A stretch of DNA of 56,842 bases, taken from contig JAOABA010000027.1 of NCBI GenBank assembly GCA_026418625.1, positions 1-56,842 of the forward strand. The letters are read 5' to 3'. Shown in pieces: positions 16,489-26,301 of this stretch. This DNA is from Candidatus Kapaibacterium sp. (GTDB taxonomy: Bacteria > Bacteroidota > Ignavibacteria > Kapaibacteriales > UBA2268). A program made the translations under genes and the position numbers. Below the pieces are notes generated by a model that was not told the origin of the DNA, made no database searches, and was given only the letters and a program-made list of their open reading frames with translations. Within the stretch, counting starts at the first letter, position 1, and each line of letters opens with the position of its first letter.

Positions 16489-17970
16489 TTAAAAGGGTTC
16501 AATATAATCAACATTGTAGGTATCCCGAGAATGTTTATTTAATGAGCTTAACTTTTTACTCCATTCTTTCAGGGCTAACATTCCATAGTCACAGGCACTA
16601 TTATGTTTATTTTCAACCCCTTTAATTTGTTTAATAAAACCAAATCTATCAATTTCAGCTGTTGCTTTTTCTCCGTTATAATCAATATGAAACAAATAAC
16701 ATTGACCTGAAACGGCCTGTTCAATATATGTAGCAACGCAATGTCTCATTACATTTCCCTCTTCGAAAATTTCTTCAGCTGTGGCTAAAAATTTTAGATT
16801 TTCATTTTTTGGAAGAGGAATTGGTGGTTTTGCCGTTTCTCTATCAAGATAGTCTATATAGCTATAATCTGAGAAATGCTCCAAATCTCTGTTATAGTAT
16901 TCTTCGTGCCATTTAATTGCTCTTTTTGTTAAGTCAATAATATTACCATGATAATCCTCTCGATAATCATCAAGAAACAAAAGAAAATCGTATAATTTTG
17001 TGGTTGAATATGTAACTTTTTGGTCTTTATGATTACAGTAAATTTTATAAGCAGCCTTAATCTGTTCTGAATTTGAATTTCTGTAAATTCTTTGATGATA
17101 AGGAAGATCAGAAAGAAAATAAAGGAGAAATTCAAGCCTTTCTGTCAGTGGTTTATGAATGTGTAATCTCTGAAGCATACATACAATTCCTTCAGGTATT
17201 TGTGGGGGTAGGTTCATCAATGTCTTGTTTAAAGCTCGATATGTTTTTCCATTATAAGAAAATAAATTCATCCAATTCTGAGCTTCCTCAAATACTTTGT
17301 TGATTTCATAAATATTTTGGAAATCAAAATTTGAAAACAAATTATCTTGTAATTGATTTTTTTCTATTTTTTTTATCTTATTGGTAGAATTCCCTAAATT
17401 TTTTCTCTCAATTTCTTTTAGCAAAATAGAATTAAAAAAGTTATGCGCAGAAGTTAAATCAGTTGCAAGATCATTTTTATAATACAACAAGTAGTCAATA
17501 TTATTAAATGCGATATTAGCAGCCCTATATTTTTTTGCATCTTCTACCAAAAATTTATAATCATAAAATTTAGGTAAGAAAATTAATTTTACATCTGGAA
17601 AATCAGGTAAATCTTCATATTTCTTAAATCCTGTGCTGTGAAAGTTCATTTTATGAACTGCAAGAACTTCTTTATCAACATTATTGATAAGAGATAACCA
17701 GTTTGAATGAAGATTATCTATTTTAAGGTTTTCCTTCGCTTCAGTTTTGTTTTTTAATAGATTTTTTTGGTTTTTCTTCTTATTTAAAGAAAAAAAAATG
17801 TAGTTTAAAACAGATTCATAATCATAAAAGTTAAAGAATCTATCAGGATGTCCCTCAATTTGAACTTTTAAGTAAAAATTGCAATTAATAATACTTGCAG
17901 AACTAAATAGACCAGAACAGATTTCTATTCTGTCATTATTTAAATATGATAAAAAAAAGTTTTTTTCCAT
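16489..17970 (-). CDS. PcfJ-like protein
   Basis: 493 residues from ATG 17970. GGAGG lies 8 bases upstream and overlaps an in-frame TTG at 17985, so the TTG is not the start. The C-terminal third carries the PcfJ-like pattern: GNVMRHCVATYIEQAVSGQC, then YLFHIDYNGEKATAEI, then a QIKGVENKHNSAC ending. Residues 1-330 are Lys/Asn-rich and match nothing recognised. PcfJ proteins are best known from conjugative plasmids and other mobile elements and have no established function. Here the gene sits alone between housekeeping genes, with no conjugation genes seen. Confidence 0.7.
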   Translation of the reverse strand: MEKNFFLSYLNNDRIEICSGLFSSASIINCNFYLKVQIEGHPDRFFNFYDYESVLNYIFFSLNKKKNQKNLLKNKTEAKENLKIDNLHSNWLSLINNVDKEVLAVHKMNFHSTGFKKYEDLPDFPDVKLIFLPKFYDYKFLVEDAKKYRAANIAFNNIDYLLYYKNDLATDLTSAHNFFNSILLKEIERKNLGNSTNKIKKIEKNQLQDNLFSNFDFQNIYEINKVFEEAQNWMNLFSYNGKTYRALNKTLMNLPPQIPEGIVCMLQRLHIHKPLTERLEFLLYFLSDLPYHQRIYRNSNSEQIKAAYKIYCNHKDQKVTYSTTKLYDFLLFLDDYREDYHGNIIDLTKRAIKWHEEYYNRDLEHFSDYSYIDYLDRETAKPPIPLPKNENLKFLATAEEIFEEGNVMRHCVATYIEQAVSGQCYLFHIDYNGEKATAEIDRFGFIKQIKGVENKHNSACDYGMLALKEWSKKLSSLNKHSRDTYNVDYIEPF

Positions 17971-18315
17971 AAATTTAACCTCCAAAGATGAACTTATTAT
18001 TGTGCTTTTAAAGTTTCTTAAAAAGTTTTCTACAGTTAATAATTTGTTAACTTCTTAGCATTGAAGAGGTGATTAATATTTCCATTAGAGAAAAAAATAC
18101 AATCGAATGTCAAGGAATTCCTTGCATACGAGTAAATTATCAAATAAAAGGTTTTTACTTAATCAAAAAAAGAAACCTAAAATTTTCCCCCCAACAACAC
18201 AAAGTTAATGGATTATAAATTTAATTAATTTTAGACTGAAAGCAATGAAAAAAATCTCTTAAATTTCTGTTAAATTGTATTTTTTTTGTGCAATTTTTAT
18301 AAATTTGAGGTAAAA
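17971..18315. other. Divergent promoter region with a 14-bp palindrome
   Basis: 345 bp between the PcfJ-like gene and the plus-strand dehydrogenase gene. It holds a perfect palindrome CAAGGAATTCCTTG at 18111-18124, a possible operator, and an imperfect AGGTTT/AAACCT hairpin near 18150-18180. No reading frame of note was seen. Confidence 0.4.
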
Positions 18316-19452
18316 ATGTCTGAAAATCAAAAAAAAGATAGTTACAAAATAGCTTGGTTGCCGGGTGATGGCATTGGTATAGAAGTTTTAGAAGCTGCCA
18401 AAATAGTTCTTGATAAAGTGAATTTAAACGCAGAATATATCCACGGTGATATTGGTTGGGAATTTTGGAGAACCGAGGGTGACGCTCTACCACAAAGAAC
18501 TATTGACTTGCTAAAAACTGTTGATGCAGCAATGTTTGGTGCTATTACATCCAAACCCGTAAAAGCTGCTGAAGAAGAATTGGTTCCTGAATTAAAAGGC
18601 AAAGGATTAGTTTATCGTTCTCCAATAGTTCGAATGAGACAAATGTTCGACTTATATACTTGCCTTAGGCCCTGTAAGTCATATCCCGGAAATCCTTTAA
18701 ATTACAAGGAAAATATAGATCTTGTAGTTTTTAGGGAAAATACTGAAGATTTATATGCTGGGGTTGAGTTCAATCCTGTTCCAGACGAACTCGTTGAAGT
18801 TTTAAAAAATATATCAAAACCATTTTCAGCATTCTCTACATTAAGTAAAGGTGAATTTGCTATTTCCTGTAAAATAAATACAAAAAAAGGTTCAGATAAA
18901 ATTATCAGAGCCGCTTTTCAGTATGCAAGAAAACATAATAGAAAAAAAGTTACAATAGTTCACAAAGCAAATGTCGTAAGAGCTACCGATGGTCTATTTC
19001 TCGATGTTGCCAAGGAAGTAGCTAAGGATTATCCTGAAATCATCTTTGACGAAGCTAATGTTGATGCCATCACTATGTGGCTACTAAAAAATCCCCACAA
19101 TTATGATGTTCTTGTAGCACCTAATTTATATGGTGATATCATATCTGATCTTTGTGCCCAAATGGTTGGAGGATTAGGTTTTGGCTGTTCTGGTAATATT
19201 GGAAATGAATTAGCGGTTTTTGAACCAACACACGGTTCAGCACCAAAATATGCTGGAATGTATAAAGTCAATCCAATTGCAACTATTCTTGCTGCTAAAA
19301 TGATGCTTGATTGGTTAGGTGAAACAGAAAAAGCTAATTTAATCGAAAATGCTACGGCAGCAGTTATTAAAGAAGGCAAAGTGAGAACTTATGATATGGG
19401 TGGTAACTCAACAACCTTAGAAATTGCGGAAGAAATAGCAAAAAAGATTTAA
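18316..19452 (+). CDS. Isocitrate/isopropylmalate dehydrogenase family enzyme, probably NAD-type isocitrate dehydrogenase
   Basis: 378 residues from ATG 18316, which has GAGG 6 bases upstream; an in-frame TTG at 18286 would add ten residues and is less likely. Key segments: AWLPGDGIGIEV at the N-terminus, SPIVRMRQMFDLYTCLRPCK (substrate arginines), VVFRENTEDLYAG, NVDAITMWLLKNP, PNLYGDIISDL and FEPTHGSAPKYAG. RENTEDLYAG favours isocitrate over isopropylmalate, and the HGSAPKYAG region is of NAD-using type. The enzyme would make 2-oxoglutarate, the substrate of the korAB enzyme in this window. Homoisocitrate dehydrogenase is an alternative. Confidence 0.85.
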   Translation: MSENQKKDSYKIAWLPGDGIGIEVLEAAKIVLDKVNLNAEYIHGDIGWEFWRTEGDALPQRTIDLLKTVDAAMFGAITSKPVKAAEEELVPELKGKGLVYRSPIVRMRQMFDLYTCLRPCKSYPGNPLNYKENIDLVVFRENTEDLYAGVEFNPVPDELVEVLKNISKPFSAFSTLSKGEFAISCKINTKKGSDKIIRAAFQYARKHNRKKVTIVHKANVVRATDGLFLDVAKEVAKDYPEIIFDEANVDAITMWLLKNPHNYDVLVAPNLYGDIISDLCAQMVGGLGFGCSGNIGNELAVFEPTHGSAPKYAGMYKVNPIATILAAKMMLDWLGETEKANLIENATAAVIKEGKVRTYDMGGNSTTLEIAEEIAKKI

Positions 19453-19560
19453 AAAAACTAAACTCTCTTGTTTTTTGTTAATTTTTTTTATAAATTTAAT
19501 AAATTTAAAAGTTTATAAAGAAATTTTAATTATTGTTGTTATGCAATAAGAAAGAGAGTT

Positions 19561-22500
19561 ATGAAAGATAGATTTTCTACACGTTTAATAGTTATTATTC
19601 TTTTTTGTTTTTTATCCGTTAGCACACTTAAAAGTGGTGATTTTGTTGAGTTTGATGTATCCGTTCTCGATAATCCAGCGCCGGGTTATATATTGACGGG
19701 TCCATTTAATGATCATTATCTAACTATATATGACAATTCTGGCAAGGTAGCTTATTATAGGGATCTGGCTGGAATAACTGAACAGGTAATGGCTCTTAGG
19801 TTACTTGAGAATGGATATATTGCTTTTTTTGCAGAGACAAGGTGGATTATATGCGACGAAAATCTTAATATTGTAAAATATGTTTCCTGTTCCCCACAAT
19901 ATATAACTAACTTTCATACTTTGTTTTTATCACCTCAGGGTAATTATCTACTTGTAGCTAATGATTTCCGAAAAATTGATATGAGTAGAATTGTTCAGGG
20001 TGGTAAAACTGATGCTACACTTGAAAATCATATAATTCAAGAATTTGATAGAAACGGAAATTTGGTTTTTGAATGGAATTGCCTTGAACATATTAACATA
20101 ACTGATGCAGCTGAGGGTATTCCATTGACTGAGTCAAATGTTGATCCATATCACGTTAATTGCGTTAGATATGACACTGATGGCAATATTTTAGCTAACT
20201 TCAGGAATTTAGATGCATTCTACAAAATAAACCGCCAAACCGGCGATATAATGTGGATAATGGGTGGCAAAGCTTCAAAAGTTAATCAGTTTACATTTGT
20301 AAATGACAATATTAATGGTTTTTGGGGATTTTCTCGTCAGCATGATCCAAAGAGGTTGAGCAATGGAAATATTTTGCTATTTGATAACGGAAATGCCCGA
20401 CCACAACATTTTGCGAGAGCTGTAGAATATTCAATTAATGAAACAACAAAAAGGGCTACAAAAGTTTGGGAATATATTCATTATCCCTATATTAATTCAG
20501 CTTTTATGGGTAGTGCTCAAAGATTACCAAATGGAAACACTCTTATTGGCTGGGGAATGAATTTGACTACTAATTTTGATTATGTGGCAACAGAAGTAAC
20601 ACCTGATGGAAAGAAAGTTTTTGAGATAAAACTTCCAAATCATAGAGCTGTTTATCAAGTTCTAAGAGAAGTGTTTAAAATGATTGCAGCAAGTAATGAT
20701 ATCAATTCTCCCGGAACTTACGTTTTTACTGATGGTATAAAGAGCACTGGTATATCACTTCAACTAAGCAGTGTTTCAGGGGGAGGATATACATCTGTTG
20801 AGAAGCATTATTACTCTCCACACAATATTACATATTCAGGTCAGCAAGCTTGTATTGTGTTACCATACAGATGGGTTATTAATAGTCATAACATCAGTTA
20901 TGCTAATGGTAAAATATCCTTTGATTTAACCCAATTAGAAAATCTTAGTGATTATAATAACATTAAAATATTTCATCGTCCAAAAGAAGGCAGTGGCAAC
21001 TTTAATATACTTGAAACGACTTACAACACTCAAAGAAACACACTTGAAGCTAATATTAGTCAATTTGGTGAATTTATGTTAGGTTTCACCATACTTAGTC
21101 CTCCTACTATTAAAAGTCCAGCCAATAACTCGCAAAATGTTTCACTTTCCCCAATAATTAAATGGCAGGCAGGTTCACAATTTGAAAAATACAGAATTCA
21201 AATAGCATTAGACCAAAATTTTAATGAGATTTTAATTGATTCCTCAAATATTTCTACTACAGAATATAGAGCGAGATCTTTAAAAAATTTTACAACATAT
21301 TACTATCGCTTACAGAAATATTCTTTTAATTGTCATAGTGAATGGACTGAAACCCAATCTTTTACTACAACCATTGCAACACCTGAGCAAATTTTTCCAA
21401 AGAATCTCTCTAAAAATGAACCTTTAGATGGTGTTATGGAATGGATAGCCGTTCCCGGCGCCGAAAAGTATAAAATACAAATATGTGAATTTCCCACCTT
21501 TAATATATTCGTCTTCGAAAGAATAGTTGACTCTGTAAATAAATTTGATTACTTCTTTTCCAAACCTTTAACCAAATATTACTGGAGGATTGCAGCTATA
21601 AGAGGGAATTACATAACTGATTGGTCTGAAGTATGGAGTTATACAACATCTAATGGTATTGTAAAATTGTCTGAGCCCTCGAAGTTTTTCAATAAAGCAA
21701 ATATAAAACAACGTTTTGATTGGTATGCTATAAACAGTGCTAATTATTATCAATTTCAATTAGCTAAAGATTTTAACTTTGAGGAGATAATTATTGACAC
21801 TAATAAACTGAAGTTAAGCGAAATTACAATTACAAAACTTGAAAATTCAACAACTTATTTCTGGCGTGTAAGAGCTTTTTTCAGAGATACTTCAACTGCT
21901 TGGTCAGAAAAATGGATGTTTTCTACTTTACCTGCAACCCCTCAGCTATTAGTTCCAGCAAATAATACACAGCATTTTCCAGTTAATGGAGTTTTACAAT
22001 GGTCTATTGTTCCGAAAGCTACAAATTATATAGTTCAGATTGCTTATGGGAACGATTTTAATCAGCTTGTGAAAGAGGAAAATACAACAACTAACTATTT
22101 TAGTCTTTTTAATTTAGATTTCAATACACAATATTTTTGGAGGGTTAAAGCTCTCTCTAAAGATATTGAAAGCCAATGGTCAGAAATTAGAAGTTTTGCA
22201 ACAATTGAAGAATTACTTTATCCAAAATTCGATGAATTCAAAGTTCCTCTCGATGTAAAGTTCAATTGGAATAAAACAGTTGGGTTTAATTTTTATGATT
22301 TAAAAATTTCTGAAGATTATGATTTTTCTAAAAACACTATATTCTATACTAACATAAAAGATACTACTTTTTTAGTCAATAATCTTAAACCAAACCAAAC
22401 ATATTATTGGACAGTTAGAGCTAATACAAATAATAAAAGCAAATGGGCTGATGTATTTCAATTTACTACACAATTAGCTAACCCAGAACTTATCGAGCCT

Positions 22501-23334
22501 TTTAATAACGAAATTCTTGTTCCCAATAAATTAATTTTCAAATGGAATAAAGTTGATGGAGCTACTTATTATAATTTAGTTGTTTCTCGAGATTATCTGC
22601 AAAAAGATATTTTACATAATCTTACTAATTTAAAGGAAAATCAGGTTTCTTTACAGCAGCTTTTTTCTAATGGTGACTTTTATTGGAGTGTAACTGCTTT
22701 TAATGAAAAGAATTCCAGTTTGAGTTCTAATGTGCAGAAATTTACAATTAATAGTTCTTATTTATCTTTAATTGTTCCGAATGGGGGAGAAGTTTGGATA
22801 AAGGACTCTGAGCCAAAAAGAATTCAATGGGATAAGAAGATTAATAGCAACGTTAAAATATCTTTATATAGAAATGGTGAATATTTCAGGACTATTGCAG
22901 ATACCGTCGGGGCTAATTTTGATGTTTTCAATTGGGTAATTCCATCTGATATTCCTGACGACTCAACTTATCAAGTGAAAGTTACGAGTTTAAATAATCC
23001 AGAAGTATTTTCATTAAGCAGAAAACCATTTTCTATCAGAAGTATAACCAGTGTTGATGATCACAAGGAAGAAATTAAATTTAGTATAATGAATTATCCA
23101 AATCCATTAAATAACACTACATATTTTGATATTCTATTGGATAAATCTACTCATTGCTCAATTGAGATTTACGATATTAATGGTTTGAAAATTTCAGAAT
23201 TGCTTAATGCGAGATTAAATAGCGGAAAACATACTTTTATGTGGGATGCATCTGATTTTCCAACTGGTGTTTATTATTATCTCATTAAAATCAACGGAGA
23301 TATTCAAAGAGGAACTCTAACAGTAATTAAATAA
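19561..23334 (+). CDS. Arylsulfotransferase-like protein with six FN3-like repeats and T9SS sorting domain
   Basis: 1257 residues; ATG 19561 has AAGAGAG just upstream. Signal peptide 1-25. Residues ~35-370 form an ASST-like six-bladed propeller, with GYILTGPFNDHYLTIYDNSG, DPYHVNCVRYDTDGNIL, SRQHDPKRLSNGNILLFDNG and SAQRLPNGNTLIGWG; the His in DPYHVN and SRQHD are conserved family positions. Six fibronectin-III-like repeats follow (~500-1060), each with a W near its start and a motif like TTYFWRVRA. Then come a PNGGEVW domain (Kre9-type) and a type-A T9SS sorting domain (NYPNPLNNTTYFDI, FPTGVYYYLIK). It is a secreted or surface protein. Sulfotransferase activity is not proven, since T9SS relatives may use the propeller only for binding. 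Confidence 0.8.
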   Translation: MKDRFSTRLIVIILFCFLSVSTLKSGDFVEFDVSVLDNPAPGYILTGPFNDHYLTIYDNSGKVAYYRDLAGITEQVMALRLLENGYIAFFAETRWIICDENLNIVKYVSCSPQYITNFHTLFLSPQGNYLLVANDFRKIDMSRIVQGGKTDATLENHIIQEFDRNGNLVFEWNCLEHINITDAAEGIPLTESNVDPYHVNCVRYDTDGNILANFRNLDAFYKINRQTGDIMWIMGGKASKVNQFTFVNDNINGFWGFSRQHDPKRLSNGNILLFDNGNARPQHFARAVEYSINETTKRATKVWEYIHYPYINSAFMGSAQRLPNGNTLIGWGMNLTTNFDYVATEVTPDGKKVFEIKLPNHRAVYQVLREVFKMIAASNDINSPGTYVFTDGIKSTGISLQLSSVSGGGYTSVEKHYYSPHNITYSGQQACIVLPYRWVINSHNISYANGKISFDLTQLENLSDYNNIKIFHRPKEGSGNFNILETTYNTQRNTLEANISQFGEFMLGFTILSPPTIKSPANNSQNVSLSPIIKWQAGSQFEKYRIQIALDQNFNEILIDSSNISTTEYRARSLKNFTTYYYRLQKYSFNCHSEWTETQSFTTTIATPEQIFPKNLSKNEPLDGVMEWIAVPGAEKYKIQICEFPTFNIFVFERIVDSVNKFDYFFSKPLTKYYWRIAAIRGNYITDWSEVWSYTTSNGIVKLSEPSKFFNKANIKQRFDWYAINSANYYQFQLAKDFNFEEIIIDTNKLKLSEITITKLENSTTYFWRVRAFFRDTSTAWSEKWMFSTLPATPQLLVPANNTQHFPVNGVLQWSIVPKATNYIVQIAYGNDFNQLVKEENTTTNYFSLFNLDFNTQYFWRVKALSKDIESQWSEIRSFATIEELLYPKFDEFKVPLDVKFNWNKTVGFNFYDLKISEDYDFSKNTIFYTNIKDTTFLVNNLKPNQTYYWTVRANTNNKSKWADVFQFTTQLANPELIEPFNNEILVPNKLIFKWNKVDGATYYNLVVSRDYLQKDILHNLTNLKENQVSLQQLFSNGDFYWSVTAFNEKNSSLSSNVQKFTINSSYLSLIVPNGGEVWIKDSEPKRIQWDKKINSNVKISLYRNGEYFRTIADTVGANFDVFNWVIPSDIPDDSTYQVKVTSLNNPEVFSLSRKPFSIRSITSVDDHKEEIKFSIMNYPNPLNNTTYFDILLDKSTHCSIEIYDINGLKISELLNARLNSGKHTFMWDASDFPTGVYYYLIKINGDIQRGTLTVIK

Positions 23335-23340
23335 TTAAGT

Positions 23341-24453
23341 TTATATAGTTTTGCGATAGTTAATTATTGCTAAAAAGTTAATAATTATCGCAAATAAAAA
23401 CACAGCGGTTGTTTGTGGGATAATATCCTCAAAGCCGCTTCCTTTTAGCATTACTAAACGAATAGCTTCAATTACATATTTTACAGGATTTAAATGAGCA
23501 AAATATTGTGCCCAAGTTGGCATACTATCTATAGGTGTGAAGAGACCTCCAAGTAATATGAATATAATCATAAAGAAAAACATTACAAACATTGCCTGCT
23601 GCTGAGTTTCACTTATAGTTGATATGAGTAATCCTAAGCCGAGAACCGCCAGAAGATAAATATCTATAAAACAATATAATATTAATAAGTTACCTTTCGG
23701 AACTATATCATATATTAAATAGCCAAGGATAAGACCATTAGTAAATACTAAGTTAGCTAAAATCCAAAAAGGAATTAGTTTGCTTAAAATAAACTGCCAT
23801 TTTTTTATAGGTGTTACATTTATTTGTTCAATTGTTCCAAGTTCTTTTTCTCGGACTATATTCAAAGCCGTAAGAAACCCCCCAACCATAGTAACAAGGA
23901 TGGCAAGTAGTCCGGGAATTAAAAATATTTTGTAATTTAGATTTGGATTGAACCAATCTAAAGTTCTAATATCAATGCCTCCAAAGTTTTGAGAAGTTGG
24001 CTTTAAATCCAATTGAATCTCATTATTGAACTCATTAATTATATTAATTAAATAAAATCCACCCAAATTTGCTTTAATACCATTGATTGAGTTGATTGAA
24101 ATAAGAACTTTTTGATTCGATTCTCTATATAAGCTTTTTTCGAAGTTTGCAGGGAACTCAAGAATTAAATCAGCTTTATCTAACTCAATCTTTTTCAATG
24201 CTTGTTTAAAGGAATTTTCGATAGATGATATTCTAAAATATCCTGAGGCAGTGATTTTATTTATCAATAGCCTGCTTGTTGTCGATTTATCATTATCAAT
24301 TAATGCAATATTTATGTTTTTTATTTCAAAATCTGCGGCAAGAGGTAGTATTAGAAATTGAATAATAGGAACAACAAAAATAATTGCAATCATTGGTTTG
24401 TTTCTGAAAACCTGTTTGAACTCTTTTTGCAGTATATAAAAAAGTATGTTCAC
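23341..24453 (-). CDS. ABC-2 type permease (YbhR-like)
   Basis: 370 residues. One N-terminal membrane segment (residues ~20-40), a large extracytoplasmic loop, then five membrane segments in the C-terminal half, the standard ABC-2/DrrB exporter layout. VREKELGTIEQINVTPIKKW is the typical coupling segment. It is the last gene of the efflux operon and overlaps the preceding permease by one base. It ends 6 bp from the convergent ASST-like gene. Confidence 0.88.
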   Translation of the reverse strand: MNILFYILQKEFKQVFRNKPMIAIIFVVPIIQFLILPLAADFEIKNINIALIDNDKSTTSRLLINKITASGYFRISSIENSFKQALKKIELDKADLILEFPANFEKSLYRESNQKVLISINSINGIKANLGGFYLINIINEFNNEIQLDLKPTSQNFGGIDIRTLDWFNPNLNYKIFLIPGLLAILVTMVGGFLTALNIVREKELGTIEQINVTPIKKWQFILSKLIPFWILANLVFTNGLILGYLIYDIVPKGNLLILYCFIDIYLLAVLGLGLLISTISETQQQAMFVMFFFMIIFILLGGLFTPIDSMPTWAQYFAHLNPVKYVIEAIRLVMLKGSGFEDIIPQTTAVFLFAIIINFLAIINYRKTI

Positions 24454-25562
24454 TAGTTTAATCTAACTTTAAAAGTTCTAAAACTAACTAAAAAGAAAAA
24501 AAACATCATTGAAGCTATTATTAATGTTTCTTTCCATACAATTTCAAAACCCGCACCCTTGAGCATTATATCTTTTACAATTATATAAAACCATTTGGAA
24601 GGCACAACATTCGAAATTAATTGTAAGACATAAGGCATATTTTCTATGGGAAACATAAAGCCACTTAAAAATACTGTCGGCATCATCATTCCTACTAAAG
24701 ACATAAGCATAGCAATTTGTTGTGAAGATGTTCTGATAGAAATCAGGATTCCTATGTTCAAACAGGTAAAAATAAACAAAAGACTTTCAGCTATTAGAAG
24801 AAATAAGCTTCCTTGAATAGGCAGATCAAGAACATAAACGCTTAATAATAAAATAAGTGTTAAATCAATTGTCGAAATAGCAAAATATGGAACAACTTTG
24901 GAAATAATTATAAAAATTGGACGAACTGGTGAAGTAAGGAGGACTTCCATCGAACCTATTTCTTTTTCTCTAACAATAGCAATTGCTGTCATCATAACAC
25001 AAACAAGTAGCATAACCATTGACATAACACCCGGTACAAAATTAGGTGCTCCTTTTAATTGGGGATTATAAAGCATTTTTATCTCGGGCACTATGATTAA
25101 TCTTTCCAATACCTTTCCTGCTAAAGACTCAGATTGATAATCATTAATAATAGCACGGATAAAGTTTTTAATACTATTAGCAAAATTAACATCAGTTGCG
25201 TCTGTTATTATTTGAATTTGACTGCTTCCTGAATGATTTAGATCCGATGACAGATTCGCTGGAATGATAATAGCAGCTTTGATTTTTCCTTCTCTAAAAT
25301 AGTCAAGAATAATATTTTTATTCTGCGATATTTCTATTATTTCAAAATATTTATTAGCTTCGATTTTATTAATCATTTTTTTTGATATTTCATCTCTTGC
25401 GAAGTCAATAACGATGATTTTTGAATTTTTAATTTCATTTGTTAAAGCAAAACCAAAAATTAAAACCTGAACAACGGGCATACCAAAAAGAATAAGCAGG
25501 ACTCTTGGATCTCTTATTATATGTTTAAACTCTTTGATAATAAAGTTAATCAGCCTTTTCAT
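24453..25562 (-). CDS. ABC-2 type permease (YbhS-like)
   Basis: 369 residues with the same layout as its neighbour: FIIKEFKHIIRDPRVLLILF at the N-terminus, a soluble loop, then five membrane helices with VREKEIGSMEVLLTSPVRP and a C-terminal GFMFPIENMP. The two permeases form the membrane part of a heterodimeric exporter. Starts 7 bp after the second ATPase. Confidence 0.88.
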   Translation of the reverse strand: MKRLINFIIKEFKHIIRDPRVLLILFGMPVVQVLIFGFALTNEIKNSKIIVIDFARDEISKKMINKIEANKYFEIIEISQNKNIILDYFREGKIKAAIIIPANLSSDLNHSGSSQIQIITDATDVNFANSIKNFIRAIINDYQSESLAGKVLERLIIVPEIKMLYNPQLKGAPNFVPGVMSMVMLLVCVMMTAIAIVREKEIGSMEVLLTSPVRPIFIIISKVVPYFAISTIDLTLILLLSVYVLDLPIQGSLFLLIAESLLFIFTCLNIGILISIRTSSQQIAMLMSLVGMMMPTVFLSGFMFPIENMPYVLQLISNVVPSKWFYIIVKDIMLKGAGFEIVWKETLIIASMMFFFFLVSFRTFKVRLN

Positions 25563-25569
25563 ATACTAT

Positions 25570-26301
25570 TTATATTTTTTTTCGAGCAATTAAATAAAAA
25601 AGGTCATTCATAGAATCAACATTAAAATTTTTTTTAAGTTCACTTGGATTACCTAAAGCTTTGATTGTCCCTTCATCCATAATTGAAATTCTATTGCAAT
25701 ATTCAGCCTCGTCTAAATAATGAGTAGTAACAAAAATTGTAATATAACTCTCGGAAGCTTCATATATCATATCCCAGAATTGCCTTCTAACGATGGGATC
25801 AACTCCTCCGGTGGGTTCGTCAAGAAATACAATAGCTGGATTATGAAAAACTGCCACAGAAAAAGCAACCTTTTGTCTCCAACCAATAGGTAGTTCTTTA
25901 ATTAATTTTTTGGCAATATTTTTCATACCAAGTTTTTCAACTAATTCAGCACTTTTTATTTTAATTGCCTCAGATTTTAATCCATAGATACCACCGAAAA
26001 ATTTTAAGTTTTCAAGGACTGTCAGATCTTCGTATAATGAGAATTTCTGACTCATATAACCAATGTTTTTCTTGATTTTTTCAGGTTCCTTATACACATC
26101 AAATCCCGCAACAGTTGCAAAACCTGAAGTTGGTCTAAGTAATCCGATAAGCATTCTGATAGCAGTTGTCTTTCCAGCGCCATTAGCTCCGAGAAAACCA
26201 AAAATTTCACCGCGATGAACTTCAAAAGATAAATCCTTAACAGCTGTAAAAGCTCCAAATCTTTTTGTTAAATTTTCGGTTTTTATTACAATTTTATCCA
26301 T
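25570..26301 (-). CDS. ABC transporter ATPase, second half of a split YbhF-type pair
   Basis: 243 residues. Walker A GANGAGKT, Q-loop in IGYMSQKFSLYEDL, Walker B IVFLDEPTGGVDP and switch His in TTHYLDEAEYC are all present. The signature is LPIGWRQK instead of LSGGQ, a deviation I recall from this exporter family. It overlaps the upstream ATPase gene by 8 bases. The two separate ATPases correspond to the two halves of the fused YbhF of enterics. Confidence 0.9.
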   Translation of the reverse strand: MDKIVIKTENLTKRFGAFTAVKDLSFEVHRGEIFGFLGANGAGKTTAIRMLIGLLRPTSGFATVAGFDVYKEPEKIKKNIGYMSQKFSLYEDLTVLENLKFFGGIYGLKSEAIKIKSAELVEKLGMKNIAKKLIKELPIGWRQKVAFSVAVFHNPAIVFLDEPTGGVDPIVRRQFWDMIYEASESYITIFVTTHYLDEAEYCNRISIMDEGTIKALGNPSELKKNFNVDSMNDLFYLIARKKI

